Positions 43,393 through 55,650 of a DNA stretch of 64,000 bases are shown here, piece after piece. How positions within the stretch are numbered: the stretch's first letter is position 1; the number at the start of each line of letters is the position of its first letter. The stretch comes from Diogma glabrata. Lineage: Eukaryota > Arthropoda > Insecta > Diptera > Cylindrotomidae. Under the pieces are notes generated by a model that did no database searches, was not told where the DNA came from, and saw only the letters and a list, made by a program, of their open reading frames with translations. Both the position numbers and the translations under genes were made by a program. The stretch spans positions 150,128,224-150,192,223 of the forward strand of contig OY856188.1 in NCBI GenBank assembly GCA_963693315.1, written 5' to 3'.

Positions 43393-43714
43393 GTAAAATA
43401 TAAAGCTTGTTGTTTAAAAATGTCTGTTATTTGCATTAAATAATATTACGCGCAACATTTTTTTTAGTATGACATTTTAATGCTGCAAATTACATCATAA
43501 TTTCGAGTTACTTTGATTAGAAATTTTGAAATTAATCAAATTAAAAAAAAAATTACAACGGAAAAAATTAAAACATACACACCACCTTAATCAGTATTAT
43601 TATAGACTTTCAGCAGAGAAGCGATAACTAAAACATACATGAAACGATTTTAACTATGTATTTCTAAAATGGATAATACTCTAGTGAATTTTAAAATTTC
43701 ATTAATGTATTGTA
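43393..43714. other. No recognised feature
   Basis: AT-rich flank between PLE2 and the MITE. No coding potential seen. Confidence 0.4.
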
Positions 43715-44371
43715 ATTGAATCGGTCATTTCAAAAACCTCTTAAGTCACATTTTTTACCAACATGCTTTTTTTGCAGAAAATGGTTCTTTTAAGGGAGAT
43801 GCGTATTCTGGGTAAAAACCACGTAACTCGATAGCGATAGCATTCCTGCATTCCTGCGTAGGACGAAAGGAACCGCAGGTACGGACCCATGACACTCGTC
43901 CTCTTTTCGAGGATTCGTATTATATATGAATTATATATGAATTATATACGTATTATACTATTATATATGAATTAACTCATAATTAAGAATGATGGAGAAT
44001 ATACTATGTACCATAAAGATATTAAAACATGACAAATTAATACATGTAAAACGTTAATAAGATTATTTTTAAGTGTAATTCTCAATAATAAGCAATAAAA
44101 AATATGATTACTACGATTTTTTTGGTTAAACTTTATACCACTAACCCTATTTCTTGCTAAAACAACATAAGTCAAGATCTGTTTTTCAGGTTTTTTTCAT
44201 TATTTCTATTAATAAACTGTAAAGGTTATTTGAATTTTTTACCACTCAAATACTAAATTAAACATAAAAAGTCCTTTAAAACTCATTTGTTTGTGTATGA
44301 AACAGTTTTTATTGATTTCTGAAAAATTCTAATTGAGTGACTTATGAGGTTTTTGAAATGACCGATTCAAT
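43715..44371. mobile_element. MITE of about 655 bp with 37-bp terminal inverted repeats
   Basis: Left ATTGAATCGGTCATTTCAAA and onward to TAAGTCAC (43715-43751) is inverse to GTGACTTATGAGG...GACCGATTCAAT (44336-44372) with one or two mismatches. TTGTA or TGTA flanks both sides. Inside is a TATATGAAT-repeated stretch (about 43920-43975). No ORF of note. Superfamily unknown. Confidence 0.75.
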
Positions 44372-44372
44372 T

Positions 44373-45170
44373 GTAGCAAGGTGCATTAAAACTTCTAGCT
44401 GTTTTATAGAAATAAATTATGATGCAAGAGTTGTTTTAAATTTTATAGAAATGCATTAAAATTAGGTTTAATGCAACATTTACTTTACAATTCAATAATA
44501 ACCTGCAACGCATAGCATATTGCAAGACTTGCTTTAAATATTGCATTTACTTTTTCAACTGTGATATGTACAAATCCAATTGTTTATATGGGAAAACTTC
44601 AAAAACAACCACAATATTTGTTTCGACTCTTCATACAACTTGTGGAATAAGATAGTATTGCTGTGAAAAAGAGCATTAAATTTAAATCTCAATTAAATCG
44701 AGACGTAATCAAAATAATGATACAAAACATCACAATATTTCAATATGCAAAATGCATCGATGCATAGAGAGCAGCCATCTTGTAGTTGCAGGTGATTTTA
44801 TTTTTCGTTTCGCAGTGTGAAAATATCCCTGAAACTCAGATAATATGGTATTGCTTTTGGGATTTTCGAAACATTTGTTTCTTTTTTTCTAAGAAAATTC
44901 CGAATATCAACATCAGATGGCTGAAATTCCATCGATTTTACTGTATACTAAAGCCAATTAATGGCAGATTCATTTGATCAAAATTATTGAGTAATCAACA
45001 TCTTTCTGTAAGCATAGTAAAAAAATAGTTGTTGCGATCATTTTGAATAAGTTTAAAATTTAAAACGCTTCTACAATTACTTGTGAAAAAGCCCACACTT
45101 GCCAAGTTTTTGCCCGATTTCCCGTTTTAAATGAAATATCCTACAAACGGGAAAAAAAATCACGCGCTTT
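44373..45170. other. No recognised gene
   Basis: AT-rich with several ATGCAA/TTGCAT motifs. CCCGATTTCCCGTTTTAAA near 45110 resembles TTTCCCGTTT sequence near 40930-40970, suggesting that PLE2 and the MITE sit inside an older element spanning both, but its ends could not be fixed. Confidence 0.3.
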
Positions 45171-45174
45171 GGCA

Positions 45175-45810
45175 TTACAGCGGTGTCTACTAATATAATG
45201 CTCATATATTTTAGATAGAACTGAGAGCAAGGTTATTGTTTGATAATTTGAAATATCACATTTTGTTCCGTTTTGGCGGATGGATTGGGCCTTGGCTAAC
45301 TTCCAGCACGAAAGAGAAACATCAGATCTATAGGAGTTGTAGACAATTTTGGTAAGATAGGTGCAAGTTCTTTTGAAAATGTTTTTATAATAATAGAAGG
45401 AATGTTGGCCAGACATTGGTAGATTTTGGTAAGAGTAGGTGCAAGTTCTTTTGAAAATGTTTTTATAATAATAGAAGGAATGTTGGCCAGACGTTGGTAT
45501 TTAAACCCCCTAAGATTTTTTCGACAATTTTGGGTTTGAAATAAAAATCTTTCATATTAACTCCTGAAGACTGGATTTGTGGTTTTTCTTTAGGAGATTC
45601 TAAAACAATCGAGTTCAAAGCAAAGCGTTCCGCGAGCAATGTGGTTTTTCTTGCTTTGTCTGTGACCATTAAATCACCGTCACTAATAGGAAAAAAAGAT
45701 TTGGTACAGACTTTAAAGAATTAATGGCACTGTAAAAACTTTTGTCAGAAATGGACATGGTAGAAAGTTTTGCCGCTTTCGCTCTGTCAATTTCTGTTTT
45801 TTTTCGTTTT
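45175..45810 (-). pseudogene. CR1/Jockey-type RT fragment (linker and first RT motifs)
   Basis: On the minus strand: EIDRAKAAKLSTMSISDKSF (about 45810-45750), DLMVTDKARKTTLLAERFAL (45669 onward), FYFKPKIVEKILGGLNTN, then after a break SLSCWKLAKAQSIRQNGTKC and DISNYQTITLLSVLSKIYEH (about 45310-45210). This matches the segment from before RT to the first RT motifs of CR1/Jockey-like elements. A ~72-bp direct duplication at 45352-45490 doubles one part of the coding sequence. Non-functional. Confidence 0.75.
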
Positions 45811-46659
45811 CGATTATTTGGTTTAATATACTATTGGTCTGCAGATATTAGGACTTAAATTGTTAACGGATTTTTGTTATGGATGTTGTATAAATCTTCT
45901 TTGGTTTATACTATAAAATTAACAATATAGGTTAAGTTAAGTTAGCAGTAACAATATAGGTTAAGAAATTACTTAAAAATTTAAATTATCCAAAATCAAC
46001 AAAATTGTATAAATAATTAAATTCGTTAAATTGTTAATTATGCAAAAATTGCATACATCAATTTTTGTTGAATTTTTGTTGATTTTGGGTAAATTAAATA
46101 TTATAAATAATTGGATTTTTAGTTTTTAAGTGAAGTTCAGTTCGAGTTTTAATAAGAATAGTCGAGTTAAGTTTTAGTTTTAATAGTTGATTTTTATTAA
46201 GTAATTCTAATTTCAAGTTCAATCTCAGTTCAAGTAATCCTCACTAAGATAAATAATAATTTTAACTTAAAAATAAGTAAAAATTATAATAAAAGTTATA
46301 TTATAATTAAAATTATTTAAAAAAAATAAATTAATAATAGTTTTAAAAATAATAATAAGTGTTTTATAAAAACGTTTTGAGAAGCATCCACAGGTAAGAA
46401 CCACAAACACTGTTGGTACAACAAGTTGAATACAACTGTACCTATATATATGTACTTGTACAAATAACATTACATGGATCCAAACATTAAATAATCTATG
46501 TTTGTTTCTAAGGGCCAATTTGACTGCGTTGAGAAACAAATATTTTTGTTGTGGTTTCATTATTGAGAAGGAAACAAATTTATTGATAGTAAAACATTTT
46601 AGTCAATCAAAATTTATATTTTATTATTATTATATTATTAATAACTAACTAGTAACTAA
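45811..46659. other. No recognised gene
   Basis: AT-rich with degenerate TTAAGTT/AGTTTTAA repeats (about 45930-46230) and many short AAT runs. A 97-residue minus-strand frame at 46267-46560 has no family features. Confidence 0.4.
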
Positions 46660-47865
46660 CTAGTTATTAATAACTGTTTTTTGAGCATTAGATATCACCA
46701 AAATAATATTGAAATTATATTTGAAAAAATTCAAGATTGTTGCTCCTACTACGTTGCTCAATAATATTTTTACTGTGAGTCGCGTGCCATTGCAAAGTTT
46801 TGGCTGATTGATATAACGCAACATGATGATTGGCACGCCGATTTTTAATTGCAGTACATATGGTGGCATCCCTGGTAGATCAAGTGAATTCAAAAATTCT
46901 GTTGGATAGTTAACTGCTTCATCTGATTCCACGACAGTGTCTACGGACTTGTATGTGACTTCCTCGCTTTGAATATTAGACAGAATTAAACTGTTAAGGT
47001 CATTGACGTCTTTGTTTTTGGCCGCAAGAATGATTCATTCACATAGCCAATCGTGATTCATATGATTAATTTGAATATCACGAAATACTTTTTCAATTAA
47101 TTCCTCTTTTGATGACACTAAATTGCAGAAGTTATAAGGCAATAAAATTCGTCCTGTTGTTAAATTAACCGGCACCTTTCCGTCACCAATTCTCAGCAAT
47201 TGATATGAGATTATCTCAGCTGATTTATCTTTTTGGCGGAGATCACGCATGCTTGTAGATAATTTTAACCTTTTTACGTGTCGCCACAGAGTAGAATATT
47301 TCAGGCAAGCATTTATTTCATCCGCTGGTGTTGATCGGGAAACTACAGGTAATATTTGTCTGAAATCTGCTGCAAGCAATATTCCCAAATGGTCTGGTAT
47401 TTCCTGCATGCATTCCCAAATGGTCTGGTATTTCCACGCAAATCTTGCAATGATCGATCAAGCGCTTCAAGTGATTTTTTGTGCGCCAATGTGCATTCAT
47501 CCCAAATGGTTAGTTTACATTTCTGCAATACTTTTCCTATTCCCGATCCTTTGGAAAAGTTGCATGTGGGCGTTTCAATGAATTGCATGTTTAATGGCAA
47601 TTTCAGAGCGGAATGAGCAGTTCTTCCACCTGGTACCAATGTCACAGCTATGCCGGACGACGCAAGAGCTAAAGCTATGCTATTTTACGATCGAATTACT
47701 GCTAGAATCGTTTAAGAATCGTTTTAGAAACGTTTTGCCAGTTCCTCCTGGCGCATCCAAGAAAAAGATTCCTCCAACCCCGTTATCAACATTTTGCATT
47801 AGTTGATCGTAAATTGTTTTTTGTTCAAACGTTAGCTTTGGAATATTTGATTGCACATACGACAA
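46660..47865 (-). pseudogene. Helitron-type Pif1 helicase, C-terminal part, broken
   Basis: Ordered on the minus strand: LTFEQKTIYDQLMQ and Walker A FFLDAPGGTGKTFL (47835-47720), LVPGGRTAHSALKLPLN (about 47640), Walker B LTIWDECTLAHKKSLEALDR (about 47520-47460), AADFRQILPVV and ADEINACLKYSTLWRHVKRL (about 47370-47260), SMRDLRQKD, then LDLPGMPPYVLQLKIGVPII and NQPKLCNGTRL (46880-46780). This is the Pif1-like helicase of Helitrons, which unwinds DNA during rolling-circle transposition. Frame breaks near 47680, 47450-47410 (with a ~36-bp duplication of ATGGTCTGGTATTTCC) and between 47035 and 46932. The Rep domain was not found. A host PIF1 gene is less likely because the CNGTRL-LKIGVPI type is Helitron-like and the frame is broken. 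Confidence 0.8.
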
Positions 47866-49319
47866 TTACTTCTGTAATCCTTTTATTTATTTATGATGGA
47901 TGATAGTATGCAAATTCGTATTGATGTTATCGGCATTCAATGGTACTGCTACACTCGAATCACTTAAATTTAATGTTTTTAAGTAGTCAGAAATACAGCT
48001 AAACTTACCATCTGATTTATTGGCACTTTCATAAAAATCAATAAGCGCAAGTTGTTAGTTAGTTATTCATGCACAGTACTGTTTTATATATCTAAATTTC
48101 CTTCAAAATGGTAAGTTTTCTGTAGCCAAATGCTTTAATTTATAGCAATCACAAATAATATGCAGATCAGCTATTTCATTTATAATACTAAGAACAGATA
48201 ATTAGTAACAGAAGTTATTTAAAAAAACAGATGTTTAACGGTGGATTGAATCCAAAATTGCTTAAACAATGGTTCACCATCTGATCGTGCGATATAGTAA
48301 AAGTAAAGATATTCACATATATTATAGAGCAATGTAAATTAATTGATATTGTTACCAACCTTGCGACACAAATTTTAGTAATCAGTTACTTTGATATAAG
48401 TAAAGGTGCAATCACGATTTTTTATTTTCCTGATCCATATGTTTATTGGGAGAAATATGTAGCAAAAAGATCTATTTTGCTCAGTGTAAAATATTGTATT
48501 ACAGATTGCTTCAAGGAGAACATTTTTATAGCATATGAAAACTGAGGACATTTTTACTCCTACCGAGGACAGTCCTACCGAAAGGAGAACACGTTGCAAC
48601 CTTATTGGTTTACAAATTAGATAAAATAATCTTTGGGCCTAACACTATACGAAACTAATCGATTAAATTGAGCATGAAGGTAAAATCGACCATAAAGTTG
48701 AGTGATTTGAGAATAAAGCAGGTGAGACACTTGTAATTGTGACAGCCTACATTATAAAAACGAAAAAAAAAAAAATTAAAAAAAAAAAAAACTATGTAAC
48801 AACCTTCCTGTATTTGAATGCAACGTTGTGTCCAAATTTCAAAAGATTCGATCAAGTACTGTCGGAGATTACCTATTTTGAACAAACGAACATTTACATT
48901 TTTATTTATATAAAAGATTATTATCTTATTTTTAAATTTATTTGCACTCGGATATAATGGCCAAACAACCTATCAGAGCCGATATTCCTGGTCAAAGTAG
49001 TGGATTGCTTTATTTGTTTTTGATAAATGATCTTTCGTTGATACAATTTAAAGTATCAGAATCTTTAGGAGGTTAAGACCATAATTTGATTTCCACACAT
49101 TTAAATTTACAAGTTCCAAAACAGTTTAAATCTAATCCTAGTCTTATTTGGTTTTGAGATTGGCAGGGGTTTAGAGATATGTTTAATTCAAACATTTCTG
49201 CTTCTAATTTTTTTTAGAAATAATATACGCGGGTATGTGAAGATTTATTCCCATAGATGATTCTGAAGGCTGATCTTTAGGTTTCGAGTAAATGTGGAGA
49301 AACAATAAAATTTAAAAAA
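47866..49319. other. No recognised gene
   Basis: AT-rich with A runs near 48765-48795. The minus strand just upstream of the helicase (48060-47890) reads FYESANKSDGKFSCISDYLK, NLSDSSVAVPLNADNINTNL; this may be Helitron protein but I could not assign it. The rest shows nothing. Confidence 0.35.
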
Positions 49320-49600
49320 AAAATGCTATTTAAAAAAATGGCTAGTTACAGCCAATTCCAAAAAAGGTGCTAACACGAGTCCAACAAATTACAAACCCAT
49401 ATCAATCTTGTCTTGTCGGTTGTTGCTAAAATATTTAAGAAATACATTAATTTTAATATTATGAGCTTCTTAAGTCGTCCAAAATACTTAGTAAAGGACA
49501 ATGCGGCTTCCGTAAAGGAAGAGCGACGGCAGAATTACTTTCTTTGAAACACATATTTGGAACAAGTCGGCTGAAAACCATGGTGAGACTTTCATTGCTG
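49320..49600 (+). pseudogene. Non-LTR reverse transcriptase fragment
   Basis: Shifting frames give KKGANTSPTNYKPISILS, VVAKIFKKYINFNIMSFLSR and CGFRKGRATAELLSLKHIFG, that is, the RT finger region with the GFRKGRxT motif of non-LTR elements. It differs from both RTE families in the window and is cut off where the RTE copy begins at about 49665. Confidence 0.65.
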
Positions 49601-49664
49601 CTCAGCAATTTAAATCTTACTAATGAGCTTGATTTCTTGTATGTTGCTGATAGAGGGGTAGTCC

Positions 49665-52384
49665 GGACCCGAGAATTTGGAGTTGGCTTTCTCATACATC
49701 GTCGAGTGAATCAACATGTTATCGACTTTTGCCCAATCAATATGCGGATATGCACAATGAGAATCCGTACGCAAAAATTTAATGTAACGATCATCAATGT
49801 TCATGCACCTACTGAAGACAAAGCAGATGACATTAAAGACCTGTTCTTTCTAGAACTCGAAGAAGTCATTAATAACATCCCGCGGCACGATATAAAAATC
49901 GTGGTAGGTGACTTTAATGCGCAAATTGGTAGAAGTGCAGAACTTAAAACCCATGTCGGCCCTAACAGCTTGCATCATACTAGTAACAATAACGGCTTTT
50001 GCGCAGCTGAACTGGCTATGATGTATGATCTAGTAATTTCTAGCACTTTCTTTCCTCATAAGAGAATCCACAAGGCAACGTGGAAATCAAACGATGGAAG
50101 AACTGAAAATCAAATCGATAATGTCATGATTTCTAAGACACTCTACAAGTGTAACTGACGTTCGATCATACAGAGGTGCTGATATGGACACCGATCATAT
50201 GCTTGTCATCTTTAAGTACAAGTGCAAATTATCATCTACATTTAATAGGCAAGCAAAAAAGACTGTGCGCTGGAATGTCGAAGCATTTAAACACCTGGAA
50301 ATACTCAATAGATATCAGGAAATAGTAACCCAAAGCATAGAAGAGCATGACATCCCGTCTGAGATGCCATTAAACATACAAGAAGAATGGCAAACATCAA
50401 TCAACCATCATATCCGCAGCACAAACTACAATCGGAAAACGACCACCGAAATCACGTAACGAATGGTTTGTTGACGAGTGCCGCGAAAGCATAGAGCACA
50501 AACAAAAACTGCGAGAAAAATGGTTAACAAGAAACACCCGAAGCCCCCAAACTGATTATCTATGCGCCAGAAAAGCCTCAGCAAAACTCCTACGGAAAAA
50601 GTAACGCGAACACATGAAGAGCTGTACCGCAAACATCAACCAACATGCGGCTAACGGAAATTCGAAAGAGTGCTTTGCCAATGCACGGAATCTGACCAAA
50701 GATTTCCACCCAAGATATACAGCCATCAAAAATGGAAACAACGAGCTTACAACAAGTGAACGTGATGTACTGGCGGTAGTATGGCGATTCCACTTTCAAG
50801 ACCTACTGAATAGGACGAATGAAGTTCATCCTATTAGAGCAATTGCTCCGTCAAGAGGAGATTTTTGTCCCTTACCCAAAAATAGAAGAAGTGGAAGCTG
50901 CCATCAAAAAATTAAAAAATAGCAAATCACCAGGTTTCGATGGAATCCCTGCAGAACTACTTAAGAATGGAGGAGCAGCTTTGGTCTCACGTATATATGA
51001 TCTGATTCTTGCAATCTGGGACCAAGAAGAACTACCTGCTGAATGGTAAACAGCTCTTATTGTTCCGCTACATAAAAAAGGTGACCGCCTAAAGTGTGCG
51101 AATTATCGTGGAATCACTGTTGAACACCGCATATAAAATACTAGCTAATGTCGTACTCGCTCGGCTCATCCCGTTCGCCGAATCTATCATCGGCGACTAT
51201 CAGTGTGGTTTTCGTCCCAAAAGTTCAACCACAGATCAATGTTTTACCTTAAGGATGATTCTGGAAAAATGTTGGGAGTACAACATCAGCATTCACCAGC
51301 TCTACGTTGATTTCAAGCAAGCATATGATAGCATCATCCGCGACAACCTCTGGTCTGCACTCATATGCCTTGGTATTCCAGCGAAACTTGTTTCTCTGTG
51401 CAAACTCACAACATCGGAATCAAACTGTAGAATAGTAATCGAAGGGTCAGTTTCTGACTCTTTTGATATAACATCAGGTGTTTGACAAGGTGATGCACTC
51501 GCGTCCGTACTATTTAATTTGGAGCTCGAGTACGCGATAAGAAAAAGCCAAATTGTGACACAAAACTGCATATTTAACAAATCAAGTCAATTTCTTGGGT
51601 ATGCAGATGATATTTCGCTTCTCGGACGTAGAACAATCGATATTAAGGATAGTCCCTCTCAGCTTGAAAGAAATGCTAAACGACTTGGATTATGCATTAA
51701 CACCGGCAAGACTAAACTTTTAACAACATCCAGGAATATACCTCCCGGCAATCTGAATACTGGCGACTATGAAGTGGAACGCGTGGAAAACTTCAAATAC
51801 CTCGGGTCTGTAATAACATCGTCAAATGACATGCAGGCAGATATTAAAGCCCGTGTCTCAGCGGCATACAGAGTTTTCTACGCATACTCAAAACTTTTGC
51901 GATCAAAACATCTTTCGCAGTCGTGCAAACTCTCACTTTACAAAGCACTAATCCGACCTGTGCTTACCTTTGGAAGTGAAAGCTGGACACTGACTTCCTC
52001 CGATTGTAGAATTCTATCAACATTCGAGAGGAAAGTCATACGAACAATTTATGGTCCATGTAAAGTTGCTGAAACTCAGTATAGAATCCGAATGAATCAT
52101 GAAATCAGACAGTTTCTTGGAGGCTGCGATGTAATCGGATTCATTAAATCCAACCGGATTAGATGGTTTGGTCATGTAGAAAGGGCACCATTAGGTAGAA
52201 TGTTAAAAAAGCGTCCCAACAACAACCAGCTGGTGTTCGTCGAAGAGGAAGACCTAGACAACGCTGGCGTGATGACATCATCCAAGACCTTCGTGATATA
52301 GGATGTCGAAACTGGGGTCAACCAGTCATGGAACGAGATGATTGGGAGCTTATTGCACAGACGGCAAAATCCCTCCATGGGATG
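49665..52384 (+). pseudogene. RTE family B ORF, frame-broken
   Basis: Compared with the intact copy I see a two-base deletion near 50133 (after VMISK), a frame change near 50400, one near 50605 (a stop in KK*REHMK), further changes near 50780-50900, a stop replacing Trp or Lys near 51046, a short deletion near 51110, and CGA to TGA in the RQGD motif (51483-51485). The endonuclease DH motif reads IDN, and GYADDISLLG is kept (about 51600). The C-terminal 260 residues are open to about 52235, then shift. Inactive. Confidence 0.88.
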
Positions 52385-52400
52385 TAAACACCAGAGAGAG
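49665..52400 (+). mobile_element. RTE family B copy, 5'-truncated
   Basis: Starts at EFGVGFLIHRRVNQHV, corresponding to residue ~104 of the intact ORF at 56438-59467, and runs to the same C terminus, followed by GGATGTAAACACC and a (GA)n tail at about 52393-52407. 5' truncation is usual for target-primed insertions. Confidence 0.9.
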
Positions 52401-54255
52401 AGAGAGAGATACGGAACGTAAACTCAATAAAAGTATTTACAAGAATATTAAACGTGAGTTTGAAATTTTAAATGATTTTTTGCACGGTAACTATATCTTA
52501 ATTAAGCATTGGAAGTGAATCCAAAAAGGTTTTTTTCATTTGTTGACAGCAAACAAAACACGAGATCTCTTTCAAACTCAATGAGCTATGGAGATTTGTC
52601 TGCACAGGGACCAGATGGAATCCCACCAATTTTCTTAGTACAATGTGCAGATGTTTTATCTACACGACTAACAATTTTGTCCAATTGCAGCATGTCAACC
52701 GGTATATTCCCAGATGAGTGGAAACTCTCACATATTACTCCGATTTTTAAATCTGGTAATAAATGTTATGTTTCAAATTACAGCGGTATTGTCTGCTATT
52801 CCTAAGCTTTCTGAAAGGCTAATAAAAATAAAAATTGATTTTAATCTATCCTCGTTGGTATATTCAAGACAACATGGTTTTATGAAGAGACGGTCCACAG
52901 TAACTAACTTAACAGTCTTTAGCAATTTTTTATATAGTAACATTGGTGATTTCTAAATTGATGTAGTTTACAAAGATTTTTCAAGAGCATTTGATCGCAT
53001 TCATTCTTATCATGCTGGAAAAATTAGAAGTTTTAAATTTTGACATAATCTCCTTGAAATAGCTAGCCTCTTATTTGTCAAATCGTAAGCAGTATGTTAA
53101 GATCCAAAATTTCAAATCAGAAACGTTTGCCGTTTCATCTGGTGAACCTCAGGGAAGCCACCTTGGATCAGTATTATTTAATTTATTCATTAAGGATGTC
53201 GTTTCCTGTTTCAAAGTTTCAAATTGTCTAATGTATGCGGATGATATGAAGATTTATGCCTGTGTGGGATCCCACGATGATTTTGTGAACTTTCAATTGG
53301 ACCTTGGCAACTTTTGTGAATGGTCCCGAGTAAATGAATTGACCTTAAATATAAGTCAATAAATGTAAATTATGAGTTTCTGCAAAAATAAGTCATTCGT
53401 TGATAAGTCATATGAATTATATGGCGAAAAGTTGGAGCGAGTTAAATACCTGCGTGACCTAGGTGTCACTTACTCTACTGACATTTCATTCAACCTACAC
53501 ATTAACTCAATAATTGCTAAGTCCAACTCCATGTTTGGAATGAACAAAAAAAATGGCAGGGATTTTAAGGACCCAAACACTCTCAAAGTTCTTTATGCGT
53601 CTTATGTCAGGTCGCAACTGGAGTGTGCCTCAGTGATATGATCTCCACATTTTGAAATTCATTCATCGAGGATTGAAAGTATACAAAAACAATTTTTAAT
53701 CTTTGCCTTACGCCTACTACCCTCCAGCAATTTAACCTCATTTGTAAGGGAACCGTACAACAATCGTTTGCAATTGTTGAATATGTTGCCACTATTTCGC
53801 AGACGACAGATTTATTATGTTACGTTCACTTTTCACTTACGATATCATCTCAGGTCTAATTGACTGCGCGGAGCTATTAAGGAGCTTCGTCGTCGAGATG
53901 AATTTTTCAAGATACCATTTTGCCGAGTTAAGTACGAAACTTCTGATTCCATTTTTGGGTGCATCAAATATTTTAATAATTATTTTACGGTGTTTGATTT
54001 CAATGTTTCTAGGATAAGTTTGAAAAATGCGTTAAAGCAGCATATTTTAAATATTCAATGACTGTCTCTATTATATTTAAGCATGAAATGTAAATTAATG
54101 TTGTAAATTGTTCTCATTTTATATTTCTGTTACTTTTTTTTAACTGTCGTATAATCTTTATATATGTTTAAAACTTATTAGTAATTAAAAAAAGTAGTCT
54201 ACCTGTATGTTATACTAAAGATGATATAAAGGATAATAATAATAATAATCATAAT
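52400..54255 (+). mobile_element. CR1/Jockey-type retrotransposon fragment with RT and 3' end
   Basis: Follows the RTE tail directly. Frames give NPKRFFSFVDSKQNTRSLSN (52512), QGPDGIPPIFLVQCADVLS (52606), DEWKLSHITPIFKSGNK (52710), RQHGFMKRRSTVTNLTVF (52868), KDFSRAFDRI (52974), SSGEPQGSHLGSVLFNLFIK (53134), CLMYADDMKIYA (53226) and RVKYLRDLGVTY, then the C-terminal region to about 54060. The 3' untranslated part ends GATATAAAGGATAATAATAA near 54220-54245, an ATA-repeat tail. Confidence 0.85.
52509..54060 (+). pseudogene. CR1/Jockey-type reverse transcriptase, broken
   Basis: The catalytic YADD (53232-53243) is present and the motif-A region reads VYKDFSRAFD. At least five breaks are visible: near 52785 (frame), 52956 (stop in GDF*IDVV), 53040 and 53063, 53360, 53640 and 53858. 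The C-terminal part reads SRIESIQKQFLIFALRLLP, FRRRQIYYV, and ends ISLKNALKQHILNIQ with a stop at 54060. The intact protein would be the element's reverse transcriptase; the family may be the same as the element split at 10.5-29 kb but the overlap is too short to tell. Confidence 0.8.
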
Positions 54256-55063
54256 TTTTAATTTCAGGAAAAAACTGACGCGTCTAATTCATAGAGGAAG
54301 AAGGAAGAACCATCTCATTAAAAAATATTAATGCTTTATTAAATTAATTTTAATGCCTCAAAAAATTTATAATTAATAAAATTCTAATTTAAAACATAAA
54401 AATGGCTTTTAAAATACCACAATTGTTTTTTGTTCTATATTTTATTCTGTATTCTATACTATCTTTATTCTAAATATTCTGTACGGGTTTTACGCTCTAT
54501 GTTCACATTGATTTCACTTACTCCATAATTGATTTCGATTATAATAAATAAGTCGACTGAGGACTAATAAATAAATCAATGAGGTCGACTATTCTATAGT
54601 AGTGAAGTTCCTGCTGAAATTTGCTAATGAGTTCTATAATTTCATCAGTGATGAATCTTTTATGACAATCCACTAATTATTTCGTCGGTTTGTTGGTAGT
54701 GAAATTCCTGATGAAGTTCATTCATGAACTCTCTGTTTTATCATTCATGAGTTTCCGATAGATATTCATCAATAACTTCATGAGTTCCATAATACTGATA
54801 TTCATAATGAAGTGAGCATGGTTTTCATTGAAACATTCATTAGAAGAGAAGAGCATATACAAAAGTAAATATGTGAATTCACATCACAAGCTCATATACA
54901 TTTCATTGAATAGGTATAATCATGATTTTCATGATGAACTATTGTATGAATTCACTAATTCTCTTTTACTAGGGAAAGAGAAAAGAAAGTAACAGAAAGA
55001 CAAAAATAAAGTGCATAACATAAAAAACAGTATTAATTCTCTTCTGCTACGTATATAATAAAA
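54256..55063. other. No gene; degenerate ATGAATTCAT-type repeats
   Basis: About 54595-54965 is rich in TGATGAA, TTCATCA and ATGAATTC words in both orientations, giving a loosely self-complementary stretch. No coding region supported. Confidence 0.4.
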
Positions 55064-55650
55064 AAAGAAGTTCAAAAACTAAAACCCAACTTCTGAAAAA
55101 TCACGCTCTAAAAAAATAAAACAAGAAAATGCTCTTATCTGAAATTGTTATTTACAGTATAAACTATTCAATATTTAATGTCTATTGAATAAACAACTTA
55201 CACATAAATAATTTTAGTACATTTAGTACATATTCATAGTGATTTTCAGAGGATAGCCGTAATCGTATGCCACCAACCCTAACAAAACAATACATTCTAA
55301 CAGTAGTAATTAATCATCGGTTTTAGGACAAAGTGCTTCACGCTATACATCTAAAGAGTGCTCAAGAGAGATGTATAGCATGATGCCCTACAGCGGATGA
55401 TCACTTACTATACTCTTAGAATGTATTGTTTTGTTAGGGTAGGTGGCATACGACTACGGCTATCCTCTGAAAATCACTATGAATATGTATTAAATTTATT
55501 AATATTATTTGTGTGTAAGTTTATTCAATAGACATTAAATATTGAATAGTTTATATTGTACATAACAATTTCAGACAAGAGTATTTTCGTGTTTTATTTT
55601 TTTTAGAGCGTGATTTTTCAGTAGTCGGGTTTTAATTTTTGAACTTCTTT
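55064..55650. mobile_element. Palindromic foldback MITE of about 587 bp
   Basis: The left half AAGAAGTTCAAAAACTAAAA (from 55066) is inverse to TTTTAATTTTTGAACTTCTT (to about 55649), and the match continues inward through AATCACGCTCTAAAAAAA, TTGAATAAACAACTTACAC (in part), ATTTTCAGAGGATAGCCGTA and ACAAAACAATACATTCTAA to the centre near 55352 (CTATACATCT ... AGATGTATAG). No ORF. It would form a ~290-bp hairpin. Confidence 0.85.

Noticed and set aside
41020..44563. DNA transposon with CACAGTT...AACTGTG ends enclosing PLE2
   Set aside because: Only the first ~7 bases and an A-rich stretch agree; the flanking 8 bases (TATACATA and ATATGTAC) do not form a direct repeat. Kept only as a low-interest observation.
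46660..47865. Host PIF1 DNA helicase gene
   Set aside because: Frame-broken, intronless and closest in motif wording to Helitron helicases; surrounded only by repeats.
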